Part shown: piece by piece, positions 1 through 10,439 of the stretch
Layout: each line of letters begins with the position of its first letter
How positions within the stretch are numbered: the first letter of the stretch is position 1
Source: Dugong dugon
Taxonomy: Eukaryota > Chordata > Mammalia > Sirenia > Dugongidae
DNA: 64,000 nucleotides
Assembly: GCA_030035585.1 (NCBI GenBank)
Contig: CM057474.1
Location: 5,254,001 to 5,318,000 of the forward strand
Direction: 5' to 3'
Made by a program: the position numbers and the translations under genes
Notes under the pieces: model-generated
What the model saw: only the letters and a program-made list of their open reading frames with translations
What the model was told of the DNA's origin: nothing
Databases searched by the model: none

Positions 1-286
1 TGTTCCTTAGAAGCAAGGATGGTGAGACTTTGGCTTGCTTTCTTTGGACACATCATCAAGAGAGACCAATCACTAGAAAAGGACATGCATCCTATTTAGT
101 ACAGTAGAAGGTCAGTGAAAATGAGGGAGACTCTCAGTGAGGTGGATTGACACAGCCACAACAATGGACTCAAACATACCAACTATTGTGAAGATAGCGC
201 AGGACCGGGCAACGTTTCATTCTGTTATATGTTAGGTTGCCATGAGTTGGAGCCAAACAGACAGCAACTCACAACAACAACAAATA
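1..286 (+). mobile_element. RTE (Bov-B-like) LINE, 3' end, cut by window edge
   Basis: This is the last ~290 bases of an RTE-clade LINE. It matches position for position the end of the longer copy at 30138-32465, covering the C-terminal coding stretch and the tail that closes with GGTTGCCATGAGTTGGAGC and an (AAC)n run. The reading frame is broken. The 5' part lies outside the window. Confidence 0.85.
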
Positions 287-461
287 CCTCTGGACAGATG
301 ACAGATGGTTACAGAGCCGGAAACAGGAGCAAGCCTGTTTAGGGTGCTCACGATCCTTGGTTGTGAGGGTCAGAGAGAGCCAAGCAGTCCTTGGCAAACA
401 CTTTGTGCTCAGTGGTCTTGAGATTAAGAGCTTTTGGGAATTTGAGATCATCTATGGGAGC

Positions 462-617
462 GAGGAAACCCTGATAGCACAGTGGTTAAGAGCTAAGGCT
501 GTAAACCAAAAGGTCAGCAGTTCGAATCCACCATGTGCTCCTTGGAAACCCTATATGGCAGTTTACTCTGTCCTTTAGGGTCGCTGTGAGTCGGAATCGA
601 CTCCAGGGCAACGAGTT
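462..617 (+). mobile_element. Afrotherian tRNA-derived SINE, type I
   Basis: The copy has a tRNA-like head with an A-box-like stretch (CACAGTGGTTAAGAGC) and a B box (GCAGTTCGAATCC). The body CCTTGGAAACCCTAT and the RTE-like tail GGGTCGCTGTGAGTCGGAA follow. A target-site duplication TATGGGAG flanks it at 453-460 and 618-625, which fixes the insertion limits. Confidence 0.92.
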
Positions 618-859
618 TATGGGAGCCAGTTTACAGAGTACACATAAAGCTCTGCGTGGGGAAGTGAGACTGACTGAACAAAGTTTGTGTTAGCCACGTG
701 TTTAAATCTCGATACCGCCTTGTCTTTCCATCTCATTCCCCTGAAATCCTTGGTCTCTTGGTCGTAAATATTTAGTGGCATTTAAATTATATTATTTTCT
801 CAATTGAATTTTCTACACTCTTTGTCCCATTTCCCTCTTATTCACTTGGTAATCCATCA

Positions 860-1545
860 CATCTGGTTTATATCCTAGCAACTCAGCTGAAACTTGACTC
901 AGTAAATAACCATCAACTTCCAAATTGCCAAATTCAGGAGACCTTTTTCAGCCTTCACCCTTCTGGACAATCTGTTTTAGTTGACATTATCACTTCTTAC
1001 CTTTCTTGTATCTTTCTTCCTCTTTTGTTAGTTTTCCTTTCTCTGCTTTTTCCTTATATATCGGAGAGGCTCTTCTCACTTCTTTTCCCTTCTCTGGGTG
1101 ATCACCTCTACTCCTAGAGACTTAATTGCTACTTGCTTACTGATAACCTGATCATCTATTTCTTGGGCCCAGAGATCCTAAAGAGCTTCAAACTTGTGTA
1201 TCCAATTTCCTGTTGGCCAGTACAACTGGCATGCCCCTTAGATGCCTCTGATACAATAATTACAATGGAACTCAGCATTCTGCTCTCTAAAGCTAATGAT
1301 TTTCCTATCAATACTTTCTATCGGTTGGCAATATCATAACCACATAGCTACCCATGCTATAAGCTTGGTGACCAGGCACCCCTGCTTTCCTCCATTTTTT
1401 ACTTCTCCAGCTCTTCAACATACATAGCCAAGTCCTGTTGAATTTAACTCCCAAACAATTTGTGCCTTTGTCTTTTCTCATCCATCCCTTTAATACTGCC
1501 CAGATTGAATGTCAATTCTTCCCTCCTTATCCCGTTACCGAGCTC
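860..1545 (+). mobile_element. L2 LINE fragment
   Basis: The text follows the L2 reverse-transcriptase region in order: a CTGAAACT...CCATCAACTTCCAAATTGCC stretch, then the TCTGGGTGATCACCTCTACTC motif near 1095, then CAAGTCCTGTTGAATTTAACT near 1430. It is heavily diverged with no usable frame. Recognition is by remembered consensus, not by alignment. Confidence 0.65.
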
Positions 1546-1663
1546 TGCTCATTTTTTTTTATTTGTAGGACAAGAGATTGACTAAAAACAATTTCTAGAA
1601 TGATACATTTCTTCTCTGACATGATAAATTTGTAATTAAAACAGTGCAGCCAGTATTAAATTA

Positions 1664-1756
1664 TTTTGTTGTTGTTAGTTGCTATCGAATTGGTTCCAAC
1701 TCATGGCAACTTGATGTGAAAAAGAACCAAATATTGCTTGGTCCTGTGCCACCTAA
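1664..1756 (-). mobile_element. RTE LINE 3'-end stub
   Basis: A reversed RTE tail of about 90 bases: GTTGTTGTTAG, then CCAACTCATGGCAAC, ending in GGTCCTGTGCCA. It corresponds to the extreme 3' end of the RTE at 17518-19497. Only the tail is present. Confidence 0.75.
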
Positions 1757-1855
1757 CGAAGGAGGAAGGAAGATGCAAGGGAGGTAAGGAAGTGATCATG
1801 TCAGCTAAAGTAGAATGATTGACAAAAATAGTAAGAAAATTAGCCAACATCTATT

Positions 1856-2013
1856 AACCAAACCAAACCAAACCCGTTGCCATCAAGTCGATTCCGACTC
1901 ATAGCTACTCTATAGGACAGAATAGAACTTCCCCACAGGGTTTCCAAGGAGCGGCTGGTGGATTCAAACTGCTGGCCTTTTGGTTAGCAGCCGCATCACT
2001 TAACCACTGCGCC
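1856..2013 (-). mobile_element. Afrotherian tRNA-derived SINE, type I
   Basis: Reverse-oriented copy: the tail complement (AAACCAAACCCGTTGCC) comes first, the body GGGTTTCCAAGGAGCGGCTG follows, and the head complement AACCACTGCGCCAC is last. A perfect duplication ACATCTATT flanks it at 1847-1855 and 2014-2022. Confidence 0.93.
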
Positions 2014-2029
2014 ACATCTATTGGAGGCT

Positions 2030-2262
2030 TATTATTTGTGACCCTGTTCTAATCTTTCTAAATGCATCAACTCATTTAATCATCACAATAAATCTATGTG
2101 GTAGATATTATTATCTCCAGTTTACAGATAAGGGAAACAGGCGAAAAGAGATGACCTGGCCCAATGTTCCACGGCTAGTAAGTAGCAGAGATCTGCAATT
2201 TAAATCCAGACAGTCAGGCTCTGAATCCAAGCTTTAGCCTTTAGGCCATGCTGCCTTCTTAG
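2030..2262 (-). mobile_element. MIR SINE
   Basis: Reverse-oriented MIR showing the conserved core: CTGTTCTAA, AACTCATTTAATCATCACAA, GTTTACAGATAAGGGAAAC, and the GCTAGTAAGTAGCAGA block. An ancient pan-mammalian element, nearly full length. Confidence 0.88.
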
Positions 2263-2914
2263 AATTCACACTGTGGGATGCCTTTTATACAATTAAAACA
2301 TGCATGCCCAAAACATTATTATATATTATTCACAGTTAAACCACATGCATGTAGAAGTATAAACTATGGAAATATGTATACTAAATGTATGATAGTGATT
2401 GTTTAGGAAAGGGAGTAGTACTTAGGCAATGGAATTAATGGGGCTTTGAATACATTTATGTTTTATTTTATAAAAAAGAACTTGAACCCTTATAACACAG
2501 CACTTGTCAGTTGTACACGGTGTTTGCTTTATTTTTCATTATATTTTTTGTATTTTAAAATTTCTTAAAATGCAAAATTTAAATTAGCTTTTGTAAGTAG
2601 GTTGCAGAACCAGTGTATAGAGTGTAATCCTGATTTTGTGAAAAATACGTATAGAAATTAAATATAAAGAATACACAGTGATATGTTAATAGAGGGTTAT
2701 TTCTGGGTGGTAGAATTACAGGAGGTCTTTTTTTTTTTTTGTCCTTTATTCTTTGAATAATAATAATCACAATAACACAACAGCATAAATTACAAAAAAT
2801 AGTTATTAAGTTACTTTTACCAAGATATAGTTTGTAAATCCAAGCAGTGTAACTTCATGGTGTATGATCTTAAATGCTATGTCTTACCATCTCTTAATGA
2901 AGGGATTGTGATGT
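2263..2914. other. AT-rich stretch, nothing recognised
   Basis: AT-rich sequence with a poly-T run near 2727-2740 and no convincing coding or repeat signature. The short open frames here have no protein-like character. Confidence 0.5.
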
Positions 2915-3585
2915 TTTTCTGTCCGTTCCCACCACCTTCTCCCTAGTTCAGACTTTCATCGCGTCTCTCCTGAAGAGTAACAATAGCCATATAACTAGTT
3001 CCCCCATTTCTATCTCATTCTCTCTAACCCACCCTGCACATTGTTGCTAAATTGCCTTCTTGAAGAGCCAGTCTCTTCATGTCACTCTAATTCCTGTAAT
3101 CTTCATGATACAGTTCAAATTTATCAGATGGTGCATGAAGACCTTCTTAATCTCATTTTTTCTTTAATCCTTTGACTCATATCTTTGCTGCATCTACACC
3201 CTAACTCCCTGTCACCATAGCAATCCCCCTTGGAGACACACATGATATGAGCAAGTTGTTGCCTCCCTCTCTCATATCTTTGTCTCCTTCCCTGGTCCCC
3301 ACCTCAAACCCTTGCTCCTCAGCATGACTAACTCCTGCTCATCGTTTACAGGCTAATTCTTTAATAGAAAGCATTTACTGAGCTGTGTGCACATCCTTAG
3401 CTAAGAGAGCTGCAACTCTTCCGTTCTCCCACAGGCCCAAGCTTATCACTCTGGGTTTAATCATTGATTTTTCTGTGTCTCTCTGACCATACTTTAAGTC
3501 TGTGAAGGTGGGACTCCTCTCCTAGTATATGAGTGCCTGATCTAGAGAAGATGCTCAGCATTTTTTTGAATGAGTGAATATATTT
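2915..3585 (+). mobile_element. L2 LINE, 3' region
   Basis: Order follows L2: CCCTAGTTCAGACTTTCATC, then TTGCCTTCTTGAAGAGCCAG, CATGTCACTCTAATTCC, a CTAACTCCTGCTCATCG segment, and an end reading ATGCTCAGCATTTTTTTGAA then TGAGTGAAT. The closing run corresponds to the L2 GCTCAATAAATATTTGTTGA terminus. Diverged and non-coding now. Confidence 0.7.
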
Positions 3586-4249
3586 TGGCAACTTGCTACC
3601 TTCTTAGACTGGATTTAGAAGAGTGCAGCCCTCTGAATCCTTGCTCCAGGCACACCAGATGGGCGTGCTGGGGAGATCTCCCTGCACTGAGGAGGTTGCT
3701 TTGCATGACTCAGCCTCTGGCCACTCTTGCTTCAGATTCCTGCAGCTTCTGCAGTGCCTGAGAGAAGTGACCTACATTTGGAATCACTGTATAAGTCAAG
3801 AGTTAAGCTCAAATGTGTACTAGGAGGGGAACTTTTCTCAGTACAGGCAAACATCAATTTTCATAAATCCAAGAGAGTGAAAATGAAGAATCAAAGAAGC
3901 GAGAACTGCTGACAACAACAGCTCAGAAAGTAGGACAGCTTAGACAAACTTTTATTAGAGGAAAAGGGCATTCAGTGATTCTGGAATTTTCTAACTTTCC
4001 CCCACAGTTCCTTATCTGAAAATGACATTTAAAAAGATATTTTTTTTTTTTGACCATGGGAAGGAGAAGATACTGGTGGGCCAGTCTCTTGCCCAGGATT
4101 TTCCTTCCATTTGTACATTGGTTGGACCCAAGGACCATGTTCAGCACTTGTGGACACAAACATCTATGACACCAGCGAAAGGCATTTATACTGAAGTCTC
4201 AGCACTCAGTTGAGAGTTACTGTCAGGTTAAACTGAGATTTTCTAAAAA
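3586..4249. other. Unique sequence, nothing recognised
   Basis: Mixed-composition sequence with several 60-80 codon open frames overlapping on both strands near 3570-4210. None resembles a known family, and their mutual overlap argues against coding. Confidence 0.5.
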
Positions 4250-4465
4250 AAATAATAATTTATTGTATTTTTGGTGAAGGTTTACACAACAGTTTATGTT
4301 CCCATTAAAAAACTTCCACACAAATTGTTCAGTGACGTTGGTTACATTCTTCATCATACATAAACATTCTCATTATTTCTATTCTGGTTGTTCAGATTTA
4401 AACTGTACTTCTGGATTGAGCATCCTAAACATGTAATAACATGAACTCATCAAGTTAAACATAGT
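4250..4465 (-). mobile_element. L1 LINE 3' end (older subfamily)
   Basis: Reverse-oriented L1 3' UTR: TTTTTGGTGAAGGTTTACAC, then AAATTGTTCAGTGACGTTGG and TTACATTCTTCATCATAC. The same type of end recurs at 46000-46160. Confidence 0.65.
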
Positions 4466-5097
4466 ATTGTTCATGACCCCAAACTGACAAAATGACTTAA
4501 GATTGCCCAGAAATAACAAGCAGAAACTCTTCTCTGTGGGTCTGCTTCTCTGGGGGAATCAGCCCCTGAGCTGAGTCCAGGTCCTTGTCAAACTCTAGCT
4601 CCACTTGCACCAGCTGACACTCTCTTCTTTCCCCTAGAACTCCAAGCTGTCACACAAAGTAGATAAAGGTTTCCCTAGTGATCATTAACTCTCAGATTGT
4701 TACCATGGACATTGGCCCAAGGGTGACAGAGGCAAGGTCTCCAGCAAATATTCAGTAGCTGAATTTATTTTTAATTCTAGTCTCAAGTTCATTCTTGCAC
4801 TTATTCAGACATTAACGCCTTCAGGAAACATTTTCTAAATGCTTGGTCTTTGCCAAATCTCAGGCTCAGCTTTGAGGGCTTAGATATGATCAAGACTCAA
4901 ACTCAGCCACGTAGTTTGTTTTCCCAGATTTTTATTTACTCTAAAAAGCAGTGCTCCTTTTTCTTCTAATTACTGTTTAAGAAAGAAATGCAACCACACT
5001 TCCCTTATGACATTGTTAGTTTTGCTTAGTGAAGATTGTTCACTTGTTAAATGAATAGGATAATAATAACTTGAACATATGACTTTATGATTATTAA
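4466..5097. other. Unique sequence with a possible L2 remnant
   Basis: No gene seen. At about 4785-4905 a TTCATTCTTGCACTTATTCA...GCTTGGTCTTTGCCAAA run could be a worn reverse L2 terminus. The rest is unassigned. Confidence 0.4.
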
Positions 5098-5395
5098 TAA
5101 TAATAACTAAGACATTAAGAAGTTGCTATGAGCCAGACACTGTTTTCAATATTTTACGCGCTCAAATAATTTTCACCACAACTCTATGAGGTAGGTGTTA
5201 TTATTATTCATGTTTTGTAGATGAGGAAAATGAGACCTAGAGAGATGAAGTAATATCTTCGTTTAACTTTACAGCAACCTTATGACAAGCATCGTGTAGG
5301 TATGGTTACTACAATTAACAGCGTTTAAAGAAACCAAGCCAAAGAGTTCTTAAGTTACTTGGGTAAGGTCACAAAGCAGGAGTCCTCCTTCCATA
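5098..5395 (-). mobile_element. Two tandem MIR fragments
   Basis: Positions 5098-5260 show a reverse MIR (GAGCCAGACACTGTTTTCAA, ACTCTATGAGGTAGGTGTTA, GTAGATGAGGAAAATGAG). Positions 5262-5395 repeat the later part of a MIR (CAGCAACCTTATGACAAGC...TTACTTGGGTAAGGTCAC). This could be two insertions or a local duplication. Confidence 0.75.
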
Positions 5396-5920
5396 TATTT
5401 TGATCAATAATGGCTAGGATCCAAAACTTTCATCTTTCCTTGTAGTTTATAGATCCTTCTGAAGTCCTTTTCAAGCACAGATAACTGCAGACAAATGAAA
5501 GGATGAAGATCATAGAGCATTAGCAAAGTAAGGAAGCACACTCCTGATCTCTTGATTTGTGGAAGGTGATATAAAGCCTACCTTCATGAAACAAGGAGGA
5601 TTTGAATCTTGGACATATGCCAAGTCTTTGGGTCAGCTTTAGGGTCAGCTAGGGCCATAGCAATGGGGCCTAGTGACACTTTACAGAGCCACCTTCTCTA
5701 TAGGAAGTGATCCAAGAACTTACTCATGTCCACTCAACTCCTGGTCTTGGTCACTTTGGGTATCACCCATTTCTCTTTTTCCCTTAAACTCAATCACCCA
5801 GTCTTCATACAGGTGACCATTAATCCTTCAGTCAAGGTGGACTCAGGGGCCATGGACTTCATAAATGTAAGGCTTTCTCAGTGAACATCAAGAAGCTGAA
5901 CTAATTTTTAAATTTCTTTC
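5396..5920. other. Unique sequence, nothing recognised
   Basis: Ordinary-composition DNA without a recognisable gene or repeat. Confidence 0.5.
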
Positions 5921-6070
5921 ATTCATGTACCCATTCAAGTATGAAAAGTGTTTATGGAGTCTTATTCTACATTAGATCCCAAACTAGATATCTTCAGATA
6001 GAGGGAATTGCAATAGGTGGTCTTTGCTCTTAGAGAGTTAACAGTGTGTGGGAGAAAATTGCATGGGAAT
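5921..6070 (-). mobile_element. L2 LINE 3'-terminal remnant
   Basis: TTTCATTCATGTACCCATTC then GTTTATGGAGTCTTATTCTA and TTAGAGAGTTAACAGTGTG follow the reverse order of an L2 terminus (CATTCATTCA...TTATTGAG...GAGCTTACAGTCTAG). Strongly worn. Confidence 0.45.
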
Positions 6071-6244
6071 TTGATTTAATTTTCAGTAAAAAAATGCATA
6101 TACACCTACTCCTCACCTATTGACTACCTCGTTATCTTACATTTGACATTTACAATAGTAAAAAATCTACTATCCTACTATTTTGCGCATTAACGACATA
6201 CATATGGCAGTAATGAATGCCGAGGTAGGAAGTGAGAGTAATGC

Positions 6245-6485
6245 TGGCTGTGATGATTAAAGTTCTGTGTCAACTTGGCTAGGCCATGATTCTTAGTGTT
6301 TTGGCAGTTATGTAATGATGTAATTTGGCAGTTATGTAATGATGTGGTCATCCTCCCATCTGTGATCTGATGTGGCTGTCCTCTGTTTTTGTATAATACT
6401 GATTTTCATATGATGACCTGGTCTTTGGAACCTAGCCATGTCAATAAGTGAGGAGTGGGTGTATTCATATATATAAGTAGAAAAA
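6245..6485 (+). mobile_element. LTR fragment (MaLR-like), 5' part
   Basis: The segment GTGTCAACTTGGCTAGGCCA then TGATTCTTAGTG also appears, reversed, near 35300. A related phrase occurs in the LTR at 7075-7579. This suggests a non-coding 5' LTR fragment of an old endogenous retrovirus-like element. It contains a 24-bp tandem duplication at 6300-6347. No polyadenylation end is visible, so the 3' part is missing. Confidence 0.55.
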
Positions 6486-6714
6486 GATGTGGAAGAAGTT
6501 ACACTAAGGTATTAATGATTATCTCTGGATTGTAGGAATGTAATGATTTAATCTACTTATGTTGTTATCTGCTTCTTCTACTTTCTACCATGCATGCATA
6601 TTGCTTTTTATATAACAAAAATTTATTTTTAATAATAATCATCTTCTGGAGACTGACATATAAAAACCTATATGGGTAATAAAGGGCTATTCGAACACAG
6701 AAGAGAGGATCACA

Positions 6715-6925
6715 GACCCTGCCAGGGAGTCAAGTGAGAGTTTACAGAGGAAATGACCTAGGATTAGACTGTGAAGAACAAGCAGCTTGCTTGGCAGAGA
6801 AAGAGTGGGGAAGGACATACTAGGTAGATGGAATGGCATAAATAGAGACAGGTAGGGATAGGACCTGTTTTGGATGAGGGTGGAAGGTAGGATATTAAGG
6901 GGAGATGAGACTGGCATAGTAGTTT
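6715..6925 (-). mobile_element. L2 LINE fragment, antisense
   Basis: Phrases such as GGACATACTAGGTAGATGGA and ATGGCATAAATAGAGACAGG correspond to reverse L2 text (GGGCATTCCAGGCAGAGGGA, ACAGCATGTGCAAAGGC). Assignment is from memory of the consensus. Confidence 0.5.
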
Positions 6926-7074
6926 GGAGCAAGAAGTACAGCTTTAGAATTGGAAGCCTTGGGTTCAAACCCTAGCTTTGCCATTTTCTGGCTGTGTGAA
7001 CTTGAATGAGTCACCTGACCCATTTCATCTATGGTTTTCTCATTAGTTAAACAGCAAGTTGTGAAAACACTCGC
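6926..7074 (+). mobile_element. MIR SINE, left part (split by LTR)
   Basis: Forward MIR: TTAGAATTGGAAGCCTTGGG, TTCAAACCCTAGCTTTGCCA, CTGGCTGTGTGAACTTGAAT. The element stops exactly where the LTR at 7075 begins and resumes at 7585, so the LTR inserted into it. Confidence 0.85.
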
Positions 7075-7579
7075 TGTCATGGATTGAACTGTGTCCTCTC
7101 AAAATGTGTATCTATCTGGCTATGCCATGATTCCCAGTGTTGTGTGATTGTCCATTATTTTGTCATCTGATGTGTGATTTTCCTATGTGTTGTAAATCCT
7201 ATCACTACAATGTTAAAGAGATTGATTAGTGGCAGTTATGTTCATGAGATCTACAAATTTAGATTGTGTCTTAGGCCAATCTCTTTTGAGATACAAAAGA
7301 GAGAAGCGAGCAGAGAGACATGAGGACCTCATACCACCAAGAAAGCAGCACCGGGAGCAGAGCTCATCCTTTGGATTTGGAGCTCCTGCGTGGAGAAGTT
7401 CCTAGTCCAGGGGAAGATTGATGAGACCTCTAGAGCTGACAGAGAGAGACTCTTTCCCTGGAGCTGATGCCCCGGATTTAGACTTCTAGCCTACTAGACT
7501 GTGTGAGAATAAATTTCTCTTTGTTCAAAGCCATCCGCTTGTGGTATTTCTGTTATAGTGGCAATAGATGACTAAGACA
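7075..7579 (+). mobile_element. Solo LTR, MaLR (MLT1/MST-like)
   Basis: A 505-bp LTR starting TGTCATGGATTGAACTGTGT and ending GATGACTAAGACA, with the expected TG...CA termini. An AATAAA lies near the 3' end (GAGAATAAATTTCTCTTTG). The flanks are CTCGC (7070-7074) and CTTGC (7580-7584), a 5-bp duplication differing only by C to T at a CpG. No internal retroviral genes are present. A second copy is at 47394-47909 and a third starts at 63902. Confidence 0.88.
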
Positions 7580-7584
7580 CTTGC

Positions 7585-7690
7585 CCTACTATCTCAAAGA
7601 GTTATTGTGAGAGTTATTGTGTAGTATTATAAAGATTATATAGATGTACATAATAAAAATGAAAGTTACTGATGTCATTGTCTATACTAC
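7585..7690 (+). mobile_element. MIR SINE, right part (split by LTR)
   Basis: Continues the MIR from 7074 after the LTR: CTATCTCAAAGAGTTATTGT then AAAGATTATATAGATGTACA. This restores the MIR order across the insertion. Confidence 0.75.
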
Positions 7691-9039
7691 CTATTGGAAA
7701 AAGCACTGCTCTGTTGGTAAATTATTGTTTGCTTGATATTTTAATTAAATTTTTATGATTATTTTACTTTTCTTTGAATCTTTTTCTCCACCAACACATT
7801 AATTAACTTTGAGTACACTTTAAGAGAATATAGAAATATATATTTTCTGATTATTAATTATCCTTTAAATTGGTGGGTAGCAGTCACTGCAATTGGCAAA
7901 CCTTGTTCCTAGGGAGAGGTTGTAGTAATCTATGAAATCACTCAGTGAGGACTTGGGGTGGTAGCGGGTGATGGGGTGAGTCAGTCTAGGATAGGTAGAG
8001 TCTCAGGGCATAGAATGGGTATCAGGACACCATAGACTGTCTTAAAGGATGAAACGCTGATTGTGGAAAAGGGTTGGGATGGGAGGTGGATAACGTGAGG
8101 GGCTGGTTAACAGGCAGTCGTCACAGTTCTGACCAGCATTATGTAAGTCAGATATCACTGAGTGAGTCTAATCCTGAGGCTGGAGCCTAATCTTGTGCTC
8201 GACACAAAGCAGGAGCCTAGACTCAGGCTTCTGGCAGGGAGCACAAGGTCTCAAGCAAAAATCTGACAGAAAGCCTGGGGTCCTTGTCGTAGGTTTGGCA
8301 TGCAAGACTTAGGTTCTGTCACAGAAGCAAGACCAGTGAAATGTGGGCATGAGGTCAAGAGCAGGTCAGTAGCCTCAAGACCTTTCTGCTCTCCTCTTGG
8401 TCTGGGGTTCTTTAAGTGTCTGATCATGGGAATGAGCTGTCTGCAGGGATGCTAAGGGGTCTCGGCTGTGGAGATCAGAGGCCCTTAAACCTTGGAGCCA
8501 GTGGATTATGGTATTGACTCTACCCAGTAGGTGGAGGGTAGACAGGCAGTGTGACTGAAGGGTTAGCTGTTGGGAGAAGGTTTTCACAGTTAGTAAATGG
8601 AGAGTAAAGCTGGATCAGAGGCAGATATAGACGAAGTGGTGAACATCTCACTGGTGCCCATTTCACGTTTAAGCTCTGACTCTCAGTTGCTCTCTGATCA
8701 CTTAATTCTTATTATTTGGTTCTTGTCCCCACACAGTGGAGAGCCTGGGAACCACAAAAAGGGATCTTGCACCTCTTTATGTCCCATCCACCACTTAGCA
8801 CATAGCGTTGGTTTTCATTATTTAGGAAATGCTACTTTGGGTTTGATTTCACATTGATCTTCCTTTTCATGAAGCTGCCAATGAAGGATCCAATCACAGA
8901 AGTATGAAATGTTTGTCCTTTGGAGATGATAGGGATTGGTTAATTGGTCAATTTTCATGCCTCCCCTAATCTCCTTGATCTGTAATACTTGGTGTACAAT
9001 TACATAAACCTTTCCGAAGAAGACTCTCCTCACTACCCC
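7691..9039. other. Unique sequence, nothing recognised
   Basis: About 1.3 kb without a recognisable gene or repeat. Short overlapping open frames at 8375-8860 lie on both strands and look non-coding. The last part before 9040 may belong to the L2 that follows. Confidence 0.5.
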
Positions 9040-9335
9040 AATTTCCTCATCTCCTATTTACTTTGTACTCCATCGTCTCTGGTTCCTACCCCAGCCACTG
9101 CATTGAAACTTCTTATAATGTCACCAGTGACCAACTAATTACTAAGTTCAAGTCATAGTTTTGGTGTTTACCTACTTGGCGTCTTTGTTTCAACTGGATC
9201 TGTCAATTGCTCCTCCCTTGAAACTACTCTTTTGACTTGTAAGACCTCGTATGCTCCTTATATTGTCCCTAACTTTTTTGCCAGGCCCTGTTCTTTCTTC
9301 TTCATCCCTCTTAAATGTTGGGGAAACTCTTCTCA
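9040..9335 (+). mobile_element. L2 LINE, left part (split by L1)
   Basis: Follows L2: CACTGCATTGAAACTTCTTA, GTCACCAGTGACCAACTAAT, and CTCTTAAATGTTGGGGAAAC, corresponding to the L2 phrase CTAAATGTTGGTGTTCCCCA. The element is interrupted by the antisense L1 beginning near 9435 and appears to resume around 10440. Confidence 0.65.
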
Positions 9336-9549
9336 TTCACATGTTCTTCCTGAATAACCATCTATTCTTATCGTTTGAAGTTCCTCCAATACTTTGAGGA
9401 TTCCAAAATACACGTCAGTAGGCCACACACATCTAGCGAAACTCTTCTTTTCCCGTTGAATGAACTTAGCTCCCTTGTCGAAAATCAGTTGACCATAGAT
9501 GTGTGGGTTTATTTCTGGACTCTCACTTCTATTCCATTGGTCTATGTGT

Positions 9550-9760
9550 CCATTGGAGCCCTGGTGGTGCAATGGTTAACTCCCTGGCTGCTAACCAAAT
9601 TGTTGGCAGCTCAACACCCCCAGTGGCTCCACAGGCAAAAGGTGCAGTAGTCTGCTTCCATAAAGATTACAGCCTTGGAAACCCTGTGGGTCAGTTCTGC
9701 TCTGTCCTATAGGGTCTCTATGAGTCCAAATCGACTTGATGGCAGTGGGTTTGGTTTTGG
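9550..9760 (+). mobile_element. Afrotherian SINE, type III
   Basis: GGAGCCCTGGTGGTGCAATG head, then the extra module with TCTGCTTCCATAAAGATTAC, then CCTTGGAAACCCTGTGGGTC and the tail ending GGGTTTGGTTTTGG. It lies inside an antisense L1. TATGTGT occurs at 9543-9549 and 9761-9767, a probable target-site duplication. Confidence 0.9.
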
Positions 9761-9859
9761 TATGTGTGTACTATTTTACCAGTACCAGGATGTTTTGATT
9801 ACTGTAGCTGTATAGTATGTTTTAAAATCAGGAAGTGCGAGTCCTCCTATTTTGTTCTT

Positions 9860-10377
9860 CTATTTCAACATTGCTTTAGCTATTTGGGGCCTCTTGCCAT
9901 TCCATGTAAAGTTGAATGTTGGTATTTCCATTTCCGTAAAGAAGGCTGTTGGAATTTTGATCAGGATTGCACTGAATCTATAGATTGTTTTGGGTAGTAT
10001 TGACACCTTAACAATATTAAATCTTCCAATCCATGAACATGGAACATCTTTCCATTTATTTAAGTCTTCTGTAATTGCTTTCAGCAGTGTTTTATAATTT
10101 AAATTGTATAAGTCCCTCACATCCCTGGTTAAATTTATTCCTAGGTATTTTATTCTCTTAGATGCTGTTGTAAATGGAATTCTTTCCACAATTTTGCTTT
10201 CAGATTTCTCATTGCTGGTGTATAGAAATCCAACTGATTTTTGTTGACCTTGTACCCTGCAACTTTGCTAAATTCTTCTATTTGCTCTAGACATTTTCTT
10301 GTGGATTCTTTGGGATTTTCTCTATTTAGGATCATATTATCCATGAATAGAGATAATTTTACTTCTTTTTTTTCCAA
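9860..10377 (-). pseudogene. L1 ORF2 reverse-transcriptase remnant
   Basis: Two overlapping minus-strand open frames (10150-10377, then 9860-10189 in another frame) carry L1 ORF2 protein. Visible are [39 protein letters not shown] and [18 protein letters not shown]. These segments lie downstream of the RT active site. The active site itself, usually F-A-D-D-M in L1, reads FMDNM at residues 11-15 of the 10150-10377 frame, so one catalytic aspartate is asparagine. With the frame change between the two pieces, the enzyme is dead. The normal function is reverse transcription and DNA nicking for L1 retrotransposition. Confidence 0.9.
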
Positions 10378-10439
10378 TCTCTCTACTTTTTATAACTTTT
10401 TCTTGTCTTATTGCTCTGGCTAGGTAACTCTTACACTTA

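Larger units (their letters stand above)
9435..10425 (-). mobile_element. L1 LINE, ORF2 segment, truncated at both ends
   Basis: Antisense L1 ORF2 sequence. It opens with TTGAATGAACTTAGCTCCCT and TCGAAAATCAGTTGACCATA and runs to TTGCTCTGGCTAGG. A SINE interrupts it at 9550-9760; the text before (TTCCATTGGTCTATGTGTC) and after (ACCAGTACCAGGATGTTTTG) joins into ordinary L1 order. Both the 5' portion and the 3' UTR are missing. Confidence 0.9.

Noticed and set aside
485-540. tRNA-like A and B boxes, here and in every SINE head
   Set aside because: They belong to SINE heads with truncated, non-cloverleaf bodies and RTE-type tails. No free-standing tRNA gene was found.
7075-7579. A provirus with internal genes
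   Set aside because: Only a single LTR is present with duplicated flanks. No gag, pol or env-like reading is found near any of the LTRs in the window.
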